Below are positions 28,446 to 36,093 of a stretch of DNA of 64,000 bases, in pieces; the first letter of the stretch is position 1, and each line of letters starts with the position of its first letter. This stretch comes from Rhizobacter sp. (GTDB lineage Bacteria; Pseudomonadota; Gammaproteobacteria; Burkholderiales; Burkholderiaceae_C). The position numbers and the translations under genes are program-made. A model generated the notes under the pieces. That model ran no database searches, was not told where the DNA came from, and saw nothing but the letters and a program-made list of their open reading frames with translations. Where the stretch lies: NCBI GenBank assembly GCA_019635355.1, contig JAHBZQ010000001.1, positions 1,240,001-1,304,000 on the forward strand, read 5' to 3'.

Positions 28446-28466
28446 CACAATTTAATTGCTCAATTC
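28446..28466. promoter_or_regulatory. Candidate OhrR operator upstream of ohrR
   Basis: The A+T-rich segment contains CAATTTAATTG (28448-28458) and, overlapping it, the perfect dyad AATTGCTCAATT (28454-28465). The first half matches the TACAATT-AATTGTA style box bound by OhrR-type MarR regulators. It sits 18-36 bp before the ohrR ATG. This AT-rich island stands out from its GC-rich surroundings. Autorepression, and control of ohr by readthrough, are inferred. Confidence 0.55.
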
Positions 28467-28483
28467 ATTTATCATCCGTCCCC

Positions 28484-28975
28484 ATGCGATCCCTCCGCAA
28501 CGACTCTCAACAGGCCCGCGCCGACTGGCTGCAACTCGACCAGCAGCTGTGCTTCGCGCTGTATTCCACGTCGCTGGCGATGACCAAGCTCTACAAGCCG
28601 CTGCTGGCGCCGCTGGGCCTCACCTACCCACAGTACCTGGCGCTGCTGGTGCTCTGGGAGCGCGACGGCCTGGGCGTTGGCGAGTTGGGCGAGCGGCTCT
28701 TCCTTGACTCCGGCACGCTGACCCCACTGCTCAAGCGGATGGAATCCGCCGGCTGGCTGAAGCGCGAGCGCGACTCGGCCGACGAGCGCCGCGTCGTCGT
28801 CAAGCTCACGCCCGAAGGCCGCGCGCTGCGCCAGAAGGCCAAGAGCGTGCCGTTGCAGCTGAGCCAGGCGATGCAGTGCGACGTCAACGACATCAACAGC
28901 CTCACGCAGCGGCTGCAACAGCTGCGCGCCAATCTCCTCGATGGCACCGCGGGTGATGCCGCGGCGGCACATTGA
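28484..28975 (+). CDS. ohrR: OhrR, MarR-family organic-hydroperoxide sensor
   Basis: 163 residues from the ATG before RSLRNDSQQ. The winged-helix MarR fold has the single reactive-type Cys23 in LDQQLCFALYSTS, the peroxide-sensing position in OhrR. Further hallmarks are YPQYLALLVLWE, GELGERLFLDSGTLTPLLKRME (recognition helix) and DSADERRVVVKLT (wing). The reduced form represses and oxidation of the Cys releases DNA. The ohr gene lies 38 bp downstream. In addition to the candidate operator upstream, the extra cysteine at about 132 could allow a two-Cys mechanism. Confidence 0.93.
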   Translation: MRSLRNDSQQARADWLQLDQQLCFALYSTSLAMTKLYKPLLAPLGLTYPQYLALLVLWERDGLGVGELGERLFLDSGTLTPLLKRMESAGWLKRERDSADERRVVVKLTPEGRALRQKAKSVPLQLSQAMQCDVNDINSLTQRLQQLRANLLDGTAGDAAAAH

Positions 28976-29013
28976 CCTTTCCTTCTTTCCACCACCCCTG
29001 AACGGAGCTTCAC

Positions 29014-29435
<422 letters not shown>

Positions 29436-29439
<4 letters not shown>

Positions 29440-30377
29440 CAGGGCGTCAGGAGCTGAAGGATCAGCTCCACCCGCGCCTTCACAGGCGTGAGTTCCCCGG
29501 CCGACGGCAGCACGTCGTCGGCCCGTCCGATCACCCGGCCGTTGCCGCAGCGGCTGCTGCGCCACACCGTCACCCCCTGGTCTTGGGCTTCGAGCAGCGC
29601 AGCTTCGAGCGCCGTGTGCACCGTGCCGTTGCCGGTGGCCGCGACCACCAGGCCCTGCACGCCGATCTCGCAGGCCGCGCGCACGAGTGCACCACTCGCC
29701 CCGGCGTGGCTGGTCACGATCTCCACCTGCGGCCAGGCGTCGTCTTCCACCGGCAGCCATTGCAGCCCGAGCGCTTCGCCCTGCGGCCAGGCGCGCCACG
29801 CCGTCACACGGCCCTCTTCCACCACACCGAGCAAGCCGGCGTCGCCCGAGCTGAACGCGTCGAGCCGGTAGGTGTGGGCCTTGCGCACGTCGGTGGCGGC
29901 GTGCACCGCCCCGGCGGTCACCACGACCACGCCTTGCGCGCCTGACGTGCCGGCCACGGTCACGGCGTCGAGCAGGTTCTGCGGGCCGTCGGCATTCAGC
30001 GAGGTGGCCGGTCGCATGGCGGCCGTCATCGCCACCGGCTTCTTCGGCGCGAGCACGCGTTGCAGGAAATAGGCGGTCTCTTCGAGCGTGTCGGTGCCGT
30101 GGGTCACGACCACGCCGGCCACGTCGTCGCGCGCCAGGTGATGGGCCGTGCGCAGCGCGAGCGCGCGCCAGATGGCAAAGCCCATGTCCTTGCTGTCGGC
30201 CTGCGCCACCTGCTCGCATTCGAGTGGCAGGCCCGCCAGCGCCGGCACGGCCTTCACCAGCGCTTCGACACCGAGCTGCGCCGCGGTGTAGCCCACGTTG
30301 TCAGCCGCATCGGCGGCGGTGCCGGCGATGGTCCCGCCGGTGCCCAGCACCACGATCGTCCGAGAAGTGTTTTGCAT
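29436..30377 (-). CDS. L-asparaginase (type I/II fold)
   Basis: 313 residues, no signal peptide, so probably cytoplasmic. The nucleophile Thr motif is VLGTGGTIAGT (residues about 10-20) and the second Thr-Asp pair is in VVTHGTDTLEETA. Lys is in MTAAMRPATS. It hydrolyses asparagine to aspartate and ammonia. The 5' end faces lexA with 57 bp between the start codons, and the two SOS boxes of that gap could influence both genes. Confidence 0.92.
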
Positions 30378-30388
30378 TTCTTGATGAG

Positions 30389-30404
30389 CTGGATGAAAAT
30401 ACAG
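30389..30404. promoter_or_regulatory. SOS (LexA) box 1
   Basis: CTGGATGAAAATACAG fits the CTG-N10-CAG LexA consensus exactly at its six defining bases. It lies 30 bp upstream of the lexA start codon. Autoregulation of lexA is the expected role. The asparaginase start is 12 bp to the left, so that gene could be affected too. Confidence 0.75.
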
Positions 30405-30407
30405 GCA

Positions 30408-30423
30408 CTGGATGAAACCTCAG
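30408..30423. promoter_or_regulatory. SOS (LexA) box 2
   Basis: CTGGATGAAACCTCAG is a second CTG-N10-CAG site, 19 bp centre to centre from box 1 and sharing its first ten bases. It ends 11 bp before the lexA ATG. Two tandem boxes before lexA are known in E. coli. The inner bases are less AT-rich than in box 1, so it may be the weaker site. Confidence 0.6.
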
Positions 30424-30434
30424 GACGGCCCACG

Positions 30435-31109
30435 ATGGAAGCGCCCAAGCTCACCGAACGCCAACAGCAGATCCTCGATCTCGTGCAAAGCGCCATCGAG
30501 CGCACCGGCGCCCCACCCACCCGCGCCGAGATCGCGAGCGAGCTGGGCTTCCGTTCCGCCAACGCCGCCGAAGAGCACCTGCAAGCCCTGGCCCGCAAAG
30601 GCGTCATCGAGCTCGTGGGCGGCACCTCGCGCGGCATCCGGCTGAAGTCTGACACGTTGCGCGCGCTGAACGAGATCCGCGGCAAGCAGTTCAGCCTGCC
30701 CCTGCCCAGCCTCTCGCAGCTCACGCTGCCGCTGGTGGGCCGCGTGGCCGCCGGCAGCCCCATCCTCGCGCAGGAGCACATCGACCAGACCTACCTGATG
30801 GAAGCGAGCATGTTCCCGCGCCGCCCCGACTACCTGCTCAAGGTGCGTGGCATGAGCATGCGAGACGCCGGCATCATGGACGGTGACCTGCTCGCCGTGC
30901 AGAAAGCCAAAGACGCGAAGAACGGCCAGATCGTCGTGGCCCGCCTGGGCGAAGACGTGACCGTCAAGCGCTTCCGCCGCACCCGCACCAGCATCGAGCT
31001 GCTGCCCGAGAACCCTGACTTCAAGCCCATCGTCATTCCCTTCGGTGACGTCGACTTCGAACTCGAAGGCATCGCCGTCGGCCTGATTCGCAACAACATG
31101 ATGATGTGA
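30435..31109 (+). CDS. lexA: LexA repressor
   Basis: 224 residues. The N-terminal winged-helix domain begins KLTERQQQILDLVQ. The self-cleavage bond is Ala106-Gly107 (VAAGSP), and the catalytic dyad is Ser141 (GMSMRDAG) and Lys178 (TVKRF). The ATG at 30435 matches the normal LexA N-terminus; the frame is open much further upstream but unsupported. It represses SOS genes and is cleaved with RecA* after DNA damage. It is preceded by two LexA boxes. Confidence 0.97.
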   Translation: MEAPKLTERQQQILDLVQSAIERTGAPPTRAEIASELGFRSANAAEEHLQALARKGVIELVGGTSRGIRLKSDTLRALNEIRGKQFSLPLPSLSQLTLPLVGRVAAGSPILAQEHIDQTYLMEASMFPRRPDYLLKVRGMSMRDAGIMDGDLLAVQKAKDAKNGQIVVARLGEDVTVKRFRRTRTSIELLPENPDFKPIVIPFGDVDFELEGIAVGLIRNNMMM

Positions 31110-31117
31110 GGCGGATC

Positions 31118-31420
31118 ATGGCCTCGATCAAATCACCGAAGGCCCGCAGCGCAGATGAGTGCGAGCGGCTGGAGCAGCTGCCCAACATCGGCCCCTCGCT
31201 GGCAGAAGACCTGCGGCTGATCGGCATCCACCAGCCGCAACAGCTGCGCGGCAAGGACGCCTTCGTGCTCTACCAGAAGCTGTGTTCGGTGACGGGCACC
31301 CGGCAAGACCCCTGCGTGCTCGACACCTTCATGGCGGCGACCGATTTCATGGGCGGTGCGGCACCGGCGCCCTGGTGGAACTACACAGCGCAACGCAAGG
31401 CGCTGTTCGGTCAGGTGTAG
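31118..31420 (+). CDS. Small helix-hairpin-helix protein (pathogenicity locus Cdd1-like)
   Basis: 100 residues from the ATG at 31118, 8 bp after the lexA stop, with GAGGCGG as ribosome-binding site. The HhH core is LEQLPNIGPSLAEDLRLIGI (residues about 18-37), followed by LYQKLCSVTGTRQDPCVLDTF and WWNYTAQRKALF. This matches the Cdd1 family of small TfoX-C-like/HhH proteins. Function is unknown; DNA contact is inferred from HhH. Position behind lexA could place it in the SOS regulon. Confidence 0.82.
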   Translation: MASIKSPKARSADECERLEQLPNIGPSLAEDLRLIGIHQPQQLRGKDAFVLYQKLCSVTGTRQDPCVLDTFMAATDFMGGAAPAPWWNYTAQRKALFGQV

Positions 31421-31477
31421 GTGCGTGGGATAGAGCTGAGGGTTTGAGCGAGAGCGCAGCGGCGGGGTACCGTGTTG

Positions 31478-31532
31478 CGTTCATGTCCCCCTTCCTTGAG
31501 CCTCCCGGCTCAAGGAATTCCTCCTAATACTT
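31478..31532 (+). repeat. 55-bp hairpin repeat, left copy (L)
   Basis: Structure 5'-3': a 16-nt flank CGTTCATGTCCCCCTT (31478-31493), a 7-nt arm CCTTGAG, an 8-nt apex CCTCCCGG, the matching arm CTCAAGG, and a 17-nt flank AATTCCTCCTAATACTT (31516-31532). With the TT/AA and CC/GG pairs the stem is 11 bp (31492-31502 with 31507-31517) and the loop is TCCC. A second copy in opposite orientation lies at 32826-32880. Flanks and apex are identical in both; the arms differ but stay paired. Confidence 0.9.
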
Positions 31533-31544
31533 GTATCTTTCTTT

Positions 31545-31680
31545 CACCCCCTTGCAGGAGACTGCAGGGAGAGCCAAGTTCGCGGTCGGCGCGCCAAACC
31601 TGATCCTTACGAGAGCTTGCAGTTCGAAGTGAAGCTATTGGCCAACGCGCCGGCCCGTTCTTCCCACAACCGTGTAGCCC
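31545..31680 (+). ncRNA. Candidate IS110 bridge RNA segment
   Basis: The 5' non-coding part of the IS can fold into two elements. The first is a hairpin (31549-31569) with stem CCTTGCAG / CTGCAGGG (one T-G wobble) closed by a GAGA tetraloop. The second is a long-range 10-bp stem, GGTCGGCGCG (31584-31593) with CGCGCCGGCC (31646-31655), one wobble, enclosing a 52-nt internal loop. A 5' hairpin followed by large internal loops upstream of the recombinase gene is the layout of IS110-group bridge RNAs. Guide sequences were not decoded, so this is an inference from fold and position. Confidence 0.42.
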
Positions 31681-31695
31681 GAACAGTTGCCAATC

Positions 31696-32697
31696 ATGAA
31701 CATGCATCCGCAAGTCAGGGTAGCGAGCGGCGAGCAGCGGCCCAACGCAGGCATCGACGTGTCCAAACAGCATCTGGATGCTTGTTGGAGCGAAGTTGAA
31801 CTGCGCGTGGCCAACGACGCCGGTGGGTGGAACGAGCTGATCGCCAGGCTCGTGGCCGAGCGCGTAGACCTCGTGGTCATAGAAGCCACGGGAGGCTACG
31901 AGCGAGGCTTGGTGTGTGCGCTGCAGGAAGCGGACGTAGCCGTCGCACGGATCAATCCGCGCCAAGCGCGCGACTTTGCCAAGTCGATGGGTGTACTGGC
32001 CAAGACCGATCGGGTGGACGCACGCTGCCTGCGTGACCTGGCCGACGTGCTGGCACGGCACAAGGAGCGCCACAAGTACATCACCGCTCCGTCGGACCCG
32101 CAGCGTGAGGCGCTCAACTCGCTGATGCTGCGGCGGCGCCAGCTGGTGGACATGCGTGCCGCAGAAGCCAACCGCCTGGCGGTGGCGGCGCACAAGAAGG
32201 CCAAGAGCAGCGTCCTGGCCGTCAAGCGTGTGCTGGATAAGCAGATCGAGCAAATCGACCAGGAAATCCAGCGGCACATCGATGACCACTTCGACAGCCA
32301 GAGGCAGCTGCTGGACAGTGTCAAAGGCGTGGGTGCAGTGACCATCGTGACGCTGCTGGCGGCCTTGCCGGAGTTGGGCAAGTTGAACCGGCGGGCCATC
32401 GCCAAGCTCGTGGGGACGGCCCCCATGGCGCACGATTCGGGCCCGCGCAAGGGAAGTCGCCACATCTGGGGTGGTCGTGCGGCGGTGCGCTCGGTGATCT
32501 ACATGGCGGCGTTGTCGGCGAGCCGAAGCAACCCGGTCATCAGCACGCACTACCAGCGCTTGGTGGCCGCAGGCAAGCCCAAGAAGGTCGCGCTGGTGGC
32601 CTGCATGCGCAAGCTTCTCGTCATCCTCAACGCAATGCTGCGTGACGGCTCCGCATGGAATCCCGACAAACACATCCCTCTCAAGACCTCTTCTTGA
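31696..32697 (+). CDS. IS110-family DEDD recombinase (transposase)
   Basis: 333 residues from ATG 31696 (MNMHPQVRVAS); a TTG nine bases upstream is a weaker option. The N-terminal RuvC-like domain has Asp21 (GIDVSK), Glu63 (VIEATGGYER), Asp105 and Asp108 (KTDRVDARCL), giving the DEDD tetrad. The C-terminal Tnp domain has KGVGAVTIVTLLAALPELG and TAPMAHDSGPRKGSRHIWGG, where Ser248 is the expected catalytic serine. The gene is intact and could be active. Middle coiled-coil region is about 140-200. Confidence 0.95.
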   Translation: MNMHPQVRVASGEQRPNAGIDVSKQHLDACWSEVELRVANDAGGWNELIARLVAERVDLVVIEATGGYERGLVCALQEADVAVARINPRQARDFAKSMGVLAKTDRVDARCLRDLADVLARHKERHKYITAPSDPQREALNSLMLRRRQLVDMRAAEANRLAVAAHKKAKSSVLAVKRVLDKQIEQIDQEIQRHIDDHFDSQRQLLDSVKGVGAVTIVTLLAALPELGKLNRRAIAKLVGTAPMAHDSGPRKGSRHIWGGRAAVRSVIYMAALSASRSNPVISTHYQRLVAAGKPKKVALVACMRKLLVILNAMLRDGSAWNPDKHIPLKTSS

Positions 32698-32717
32698 CTT
32701 GACACCGAACACAGTTG

Positions 32718-32828
32718 CTTCACTCCACACGGCACCCCACCACTGCGCTCGGGCACGCATGTGCACGTCCCTGCAGGCATGCCCCCAGGGTCTCGCGGGA
32801 AGGGCGTGGGGTGAACGGCGGAGTGAAG
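32718..32828. repeat. Imperfect inverted repeat in the right non-coding end of the IS
   Basis: Bases 32718-32740, beginning CTTCACTCC and ending CACCCCAC, match the reverse complement of 32806-32828 at 18 of 23 positions. The right arm also overlaps the left arm of a larger palindrome at 32795-32907, so the same segment could pair in two mutually exclusive ways. Confidence 0.55.
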
Positions 32829-32907
32829 TATTAGGAGGAATTTGGTGACCCGGGAGGGTCACCAAAGGGGGACATGAACGGAGCCGTTCACCCCGCGCCC
32901 TTCCCGC
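32795..32907. repeat. Nested palindrome around the right hairpin repeat
   Basis: Outer arms 32795-32819 and 32883-32907 are inverted repeats of 25 bp with one mismatch, which would be a G-U wobble in RNA. They begin GCGGGAAGGGC on the left and end GCCCTTCCCGC on the right. They enclose the right 55-bp hairpin repeat. The left copy of the 55-bp repeat has no such outer arms. Confidence 0.8.
32826..32880 (-). repeat. 55-bp hairpin repeat, right copy (R, inverted)
   Basis: Read on the minus strand it has the same 16-nt and 17-nt flanks and the same apex CCTCCCGG as the left copy, but its arms are TGGTGAC and GTCACCA instead of CCTTGAG and CTCAAGG. On the plus strand the hairpin is TTTGGTGACCC (32841-32851), loop GGGA, GGGTCACCAAA (32856-32866). 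All four changed base pairs are compensated. Confidence 0.9.
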
Positions 32908-32932
32908 CGCGCCAACCGACGCAAGCGAGAAC

Positions 32933-35353
32933 TCAGGCAGCCCGAGGCTTCAACACCAGCACCCGCTTCGCCGGCTCCGCCGCCCACACCGGCACACCCT
33001 GCACCTCACGCCAGCGGTCCATGAAGCTCCTGTACAGCGGCGAAAAGACGATCCCCGACTGCCCCGTCGAATGCATGAAGCGCGACTTGCTCGGGTCCGC
33101 CAGGTCATACACCGCGCGAAACGACGGCCCGTGTTCATCGAGGTACAGCTCGCCCGTGGTCGCATCCGGTTTCTGCGACACCCGCGATACGTTGACCGTG
33201 TAGGTGTCGCCACCCACCGGCGTGCGCAGCTCGAAATACTTCGCGAGCAGCTTCACCCGGCTGAACGGCCGGTGCTCCGAACGCGCCTGGTGCGCCTTGC
33301 CCCACTGCCACTTCGACACATCCGCCCCCTGCAGGGCTTGCAGCTCGTCGAGGGCGCGGGTGAACGCGGCGTTGACCTGGTCCTGGCAGCTCTCTTGCGC
33401 CGGGGTGCCCTTGTCGTCGCACCACCAGGCGTCGTTGCGATCCAGCGCGCCTTCGAGCGCCTCGCGGAAGCTGCGGGTGGCGATCAGCTTGTCGAACTGG
33501 GTGGCGCCCACCTCGTCGCGGAAGAGGCCCACGGTGAGCTGCCGCGCCCAGGCCCAGGCGATGAGCGGCGCGGCCTTGTCGGCGGCCATCGTGCCGTCGA
33601 ACGCGGCCAGCTCCTTCTGCGCAGCGCCTGCCAGTGCGTGCGGCGACTGCGCCTTGCGCAGGAAGGGCAGCAGCCGCTGCGTGCCGAGCGACAGCACATC
33701 GGCCTGCATCGCCTGCAGGCTCTCCAGGCTGTGCTTGGGCTTGGCATCGAGCAGCTGCTCGATGCGCTGCTGCCGGTACGGCGCGGCCCATTCGCTGGTC
33801 AGGAAGTGCGGGTAGTCGGCCGCGTGGATGCGCTGGTTGGCGGTGGCGATCCAGCCGCGCGGCGGGTCGGTCTCGCGGGGCGTCCACGTCGGCTCGAGCA
33901 CGCCGGCCCAGTCGTAGCGGGCGTCCCAGCCCGGCGCGGGCACCAGGCCCTTGAGGTCGTTTTCCGGCTTGCGCACCGGCACGCGGCCGGCCGACACCAT
34001 GCCGATGTGGCCGTCGACGTCGGCCACCACCATGTTCTGCATCGGTGCCAAGTGCTTGCCGGCGGCGGCGATGAACTCGGGCACCGAACGCGCGCTGTTG
34101 AAGGCGAGCGCGGCGTCGAGCGTGCCGCTGTCCTTGTCGAGCGCCGTCCAGCGCATGGCCAGCACGTAGGCGGGGCGCGACGACGAGACGATGCCCTCGG
34201 TGGCGCCGCCCACGTCGGAGATCACCGGCCCGTGCCGCGTGCTGCGTGCGGTGAGCGTCACCTCGCTGCCGCCGCGCACCTTGATGGTTTCGGTGACGCT
34301 CGCGAACTTGGCCCAGCCCTCGGGCGTCTGGTACTCGTTGGCATCGTTGGGGTTGACGCGCTCGAGGTAGAGGTCTTGCACGTCGGGCCCGGTGTTGGTG
34401 AAGCCCCAGGCGATGCGCTCGTTCTGGCCCAGCACCACCATTGGCAGGCCCGGCATGGTGGCGCCGGCCACCTTGAAGCCGGGCGCTTCCATGCGGGCGA
34501 AGTACCAGAGCGCCGGGGCGGTGAGCTTCAGGTGCGGGTCGTTGGCGAGCAACGGCTTGCCGCTCTCGGTGTGCGAGCCGTGCACCACCCAGTTGTTGGA
34601 GCCCACGCCTTCGATGCCCGACTCGGGCGCCGCGCTGAGCGCCGTCTGGCCGAGGTTGGCGTTGAGCTTCAGGTTGCGGTAGAGCGCGGCGTAGTCGGCG
34701 GTCGGCAGCGGCTTCTCGCCGGGATACGGCGGCAGCAGCTCCTGGATGCGCTCAACCGGCATCTGCAGGGCCATGCGAAGCCGCAGCAATTCACCCGACC
34801 AGTTGGCGCCCAGGTCCCAGGCCATCATCGTGGCCCAGCCCATGCTGTCTTCGGGCACCCAGGGCTCGGGCTGCACGCCGGTCAGCATGAACTCGGGCGG
34901 GCGGGCGCTCAGCTCGTTCTGCACATAAGCGTTGATGCCGGCGGCGTAGGCGGTGAGCGCGGCGCGGCCTTCGGCGCTGACCTGTTCCCACTGTTGGGCG
35001 GCCATGCGGCGCACGCCCAGGGCGCGCAGGAACTTGTCGGTCTCCAGCGCCGATTCGCCGAAGGCTTCGGACAGGCGGCCGCTCGCGATGCGCTTGTGCG
35101 TCTCGAGCTGCCAGAGCCGGTCTTGCGCGTGCACGTAGCCGAGGCCGAAGAAGGCGTCGTCACGCGAGGCGGCCTTGATGGTCGGGATGCCGTCGGCGTC
35201 ACGCTCGATGCGCAGCTCGCTCTTCGGGCCGCTTTGCAGCGTGATCGTGCCCTGGGTGGTGGGCAGAACGCGCCGGCTGTAGATCCACAAGGCCACGGCC
35301 ACGATCAGCGCCAGCCACAGCAGCGCCCAGGCGCCGCGACGTATCCATTTCAT
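32933..35353 (-). CDS. Penicillin acylase (S45) family hydrolase, membrane anchored
   Basis: 806 residues from MKWIRRGAWALL. An uncleaved-looking N-terminal helix (about 8-25) suggests inner-membrane anchoring facing the periplasm. The Ntn-hydrolase nucleophile is Ser252 in GVGSNNWVV, which after autocatalytic cleavage would be the first residue of the beta subunit; an alpha subunit with IKAASRDDAFFGLGYVHAQDRL and a spacer precede it. Further family blocks are LLANDPHLKL, AWGFTNTGPDVQDLY and NQRI. Relatives cleave beta-lactam side chains or acyl-homoserine lactones; the natural substrate here is unknown. It ends 25 bp past the outer arm of the right palindrome. Confidence 0.9.
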   Translation of the reverse strand: MKWIRRGAWALLWLALIVAVALWIYSRRVLPTTQGTITLQSGPKSELRIERDADGIPTIKAASRDDAFFGLGYVHAQDRLWQLETHKRIASGRLSEAFGESALETDKFLRALGVRRMAAQQWEQVSAEGRAALTAYAAGINAYVQNELSARPPEFMLTGVQPEPWVPEDSMGWATMMAWDLGANWSGELLRLRMALQMPVERIQELLPPYPGEKPLPTADYAALYRNLKLNANLGQTALSAAPESGIEGVGSNNWVVHGSHTESGKPLLANDPHLKLTAPALWYFARMEAPGFKVAGATMPGLPMVVLGQNERIAWGFTNTGPDVQDLYLERVNPNDANEYQTPEGWAKFASVTETIKVRGGSEVTLTARSTRHGPVISDVGGATEGIVSSSRPAYVLAMRWTALDKDSGTLDAALAFNSARSVPEFIAAAGKHLAPMQNMVVADVDGHIGMVSAGRVPVRKPENDLKGLVPAPGWDARYDWAGVLEPTWTPRETDPPRGWIATANQRIHAADYPHFLTSEWAAPYRQQRIEQLLDAKPKHSLESLQAMQADVLSLGTQRLLPFLRKAQSPHALAGAAQKELAAFDGTMAADKAAPLIAWAWARQLTVGLFRDEVGATQFDKLIATRSFREALEGALDRNDAWWCDDKGTPAQESCQDQVNAAFTRALDELQALQGADVSKWQWGKAHQARSEHRPFSRVKLLAKYFELRTPVGGDTYTVNVSRVSQKPDATTGELYLDEHGPSFRAVYDLADPSKSRFMHSTGQSGIVFSPLYRSFMDRWREVQGVPVWAAEPAKRVLVLKPRAA

Positions 35354-35454
35354 GTGTTGTTGTCCTGTCTCCATCGAACGGGACAGAGCGTAACCGGATG
35401 CACGCTGCGCAGGCCATCCTGCGAAACGACGAACGCTGCGCCGTATTGCCGGTC

Positions 35455-36093
35455 TCAGCGGCTGCTGACGGCGAGCCGCAGGCCCAGCCCGATGAACATC
35501 GCCCCCGCGGCACGCTGGCACCACAGCCCGAGGCGGCTGCCCTGCACCTGCTGCGCGAAGCGCTCGCGCGCGGTGCCGGCGAGCCAGGCAAAGGCGAGCG
35601 TCACGAGCGTGCCGTTGACGGTGAAGACGAGGCCGAGCAGCCCGAAGCCCAGTGCCTGGTGCGGCGCATTCGGCGTCATGAACTGCGGCAGGAAGGCGAG
35701 GAAGAAGAGCGCCACCTTGGGGTTGAGCGCATTGGTGAGCACGCCGCGCCAGAACACGCGGCGCGCGTCGAGCGCCACCGGCTGCTGGGCCTCGCGCAGG
35801 CGCGCCCGCAGCATGCCGAGGCCCATCCACACCAAGTAGCCGGCGCCGGCCCACTTCACGAGGTTGAAGGCCAGCTCGGAGCTGGCCAGCAGGGCCGACA
35901 ACCCGACCGTCGCGAGCGCCACGTGGAAGAGGCAGCCGGCGCCAATGCCCAGCGCCGCCAGCAGGCCCGCACGGCGCCCGCCGCTCGCGGCATGGCCGGC
36001 CACGTAGAGCATGTCGGCACCCGGCGTGATGTTGAGCAGCAGCCCGGCCGCGATGAACAGCGGCAGGTCGTGCACCCCGAGCGCCTCGAGCAT
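35455..36093 (-). CDS. LysE/RhtB-family amino-acid exporter
   Basis: 212 residues with about six hydrophobic helices and no signal peptide. Family-typical segments are PLFIAAGLLLNITPGADMLYV near the N-terminus, ASGGRRAGLLAALGIGAG and WAGAGYLVWMGLGML. The motif F...NPKVALFFLAFLPQF is a strong LysE signature. It is an inner-membrane exporter of amino acids or analogues; the substrate is not predictable. Its ATG shares one base with the stop of the DUF1993 gene upstream. Confidence 0.92.
   Translation of the reverse strand: MLEALGVHDLPLFIAAGLLLNITPGADMLYVAGHAASGGRRAGLLAALGIGAGCLFHVALATVGLSALLASSELAFNLVKWAGAGYLVWMGLGMLRARLREAQQPVALDARRVFWRGVLTNALNPKVALFFLAFLPQFMTPNAPHQALGFGLLGLVFTVNGTLVTLAFAWLAGTARERFAQQVQGSRLGLWCQRAAGAMFIGLGLRLAVSSR

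Larger units (their letters stand above)
31533..32825 (+). mobile_element. IS110-family insertion sequence (limits approximate)
   Basis: A DEDD-type recombinase gene has structured non-coding flanks of about 160 nt (left) and 130 nt (right) between two inverted 55-bp hairpin repeats. IS110 elements usually lack terminal inverted repeats and clear target duplications, so the true ends cannot be fixed from one copy. The repeats may be part of the element or a pre-existing REP-like pair into which it inserted. It sits between the Cdd1-like gene and the penicillin-acylase gene and interrupts no recognisable reading frame. Confidence 0.65.

Noticed and set aside
31478..32880. Integron attC sites or a CRISPR-like repeat pair
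   Set aside because: There are only two inverted copies, no R-box/L-box core GTTRRRY pair, and no spacer series; the recombinase is IS110 type.
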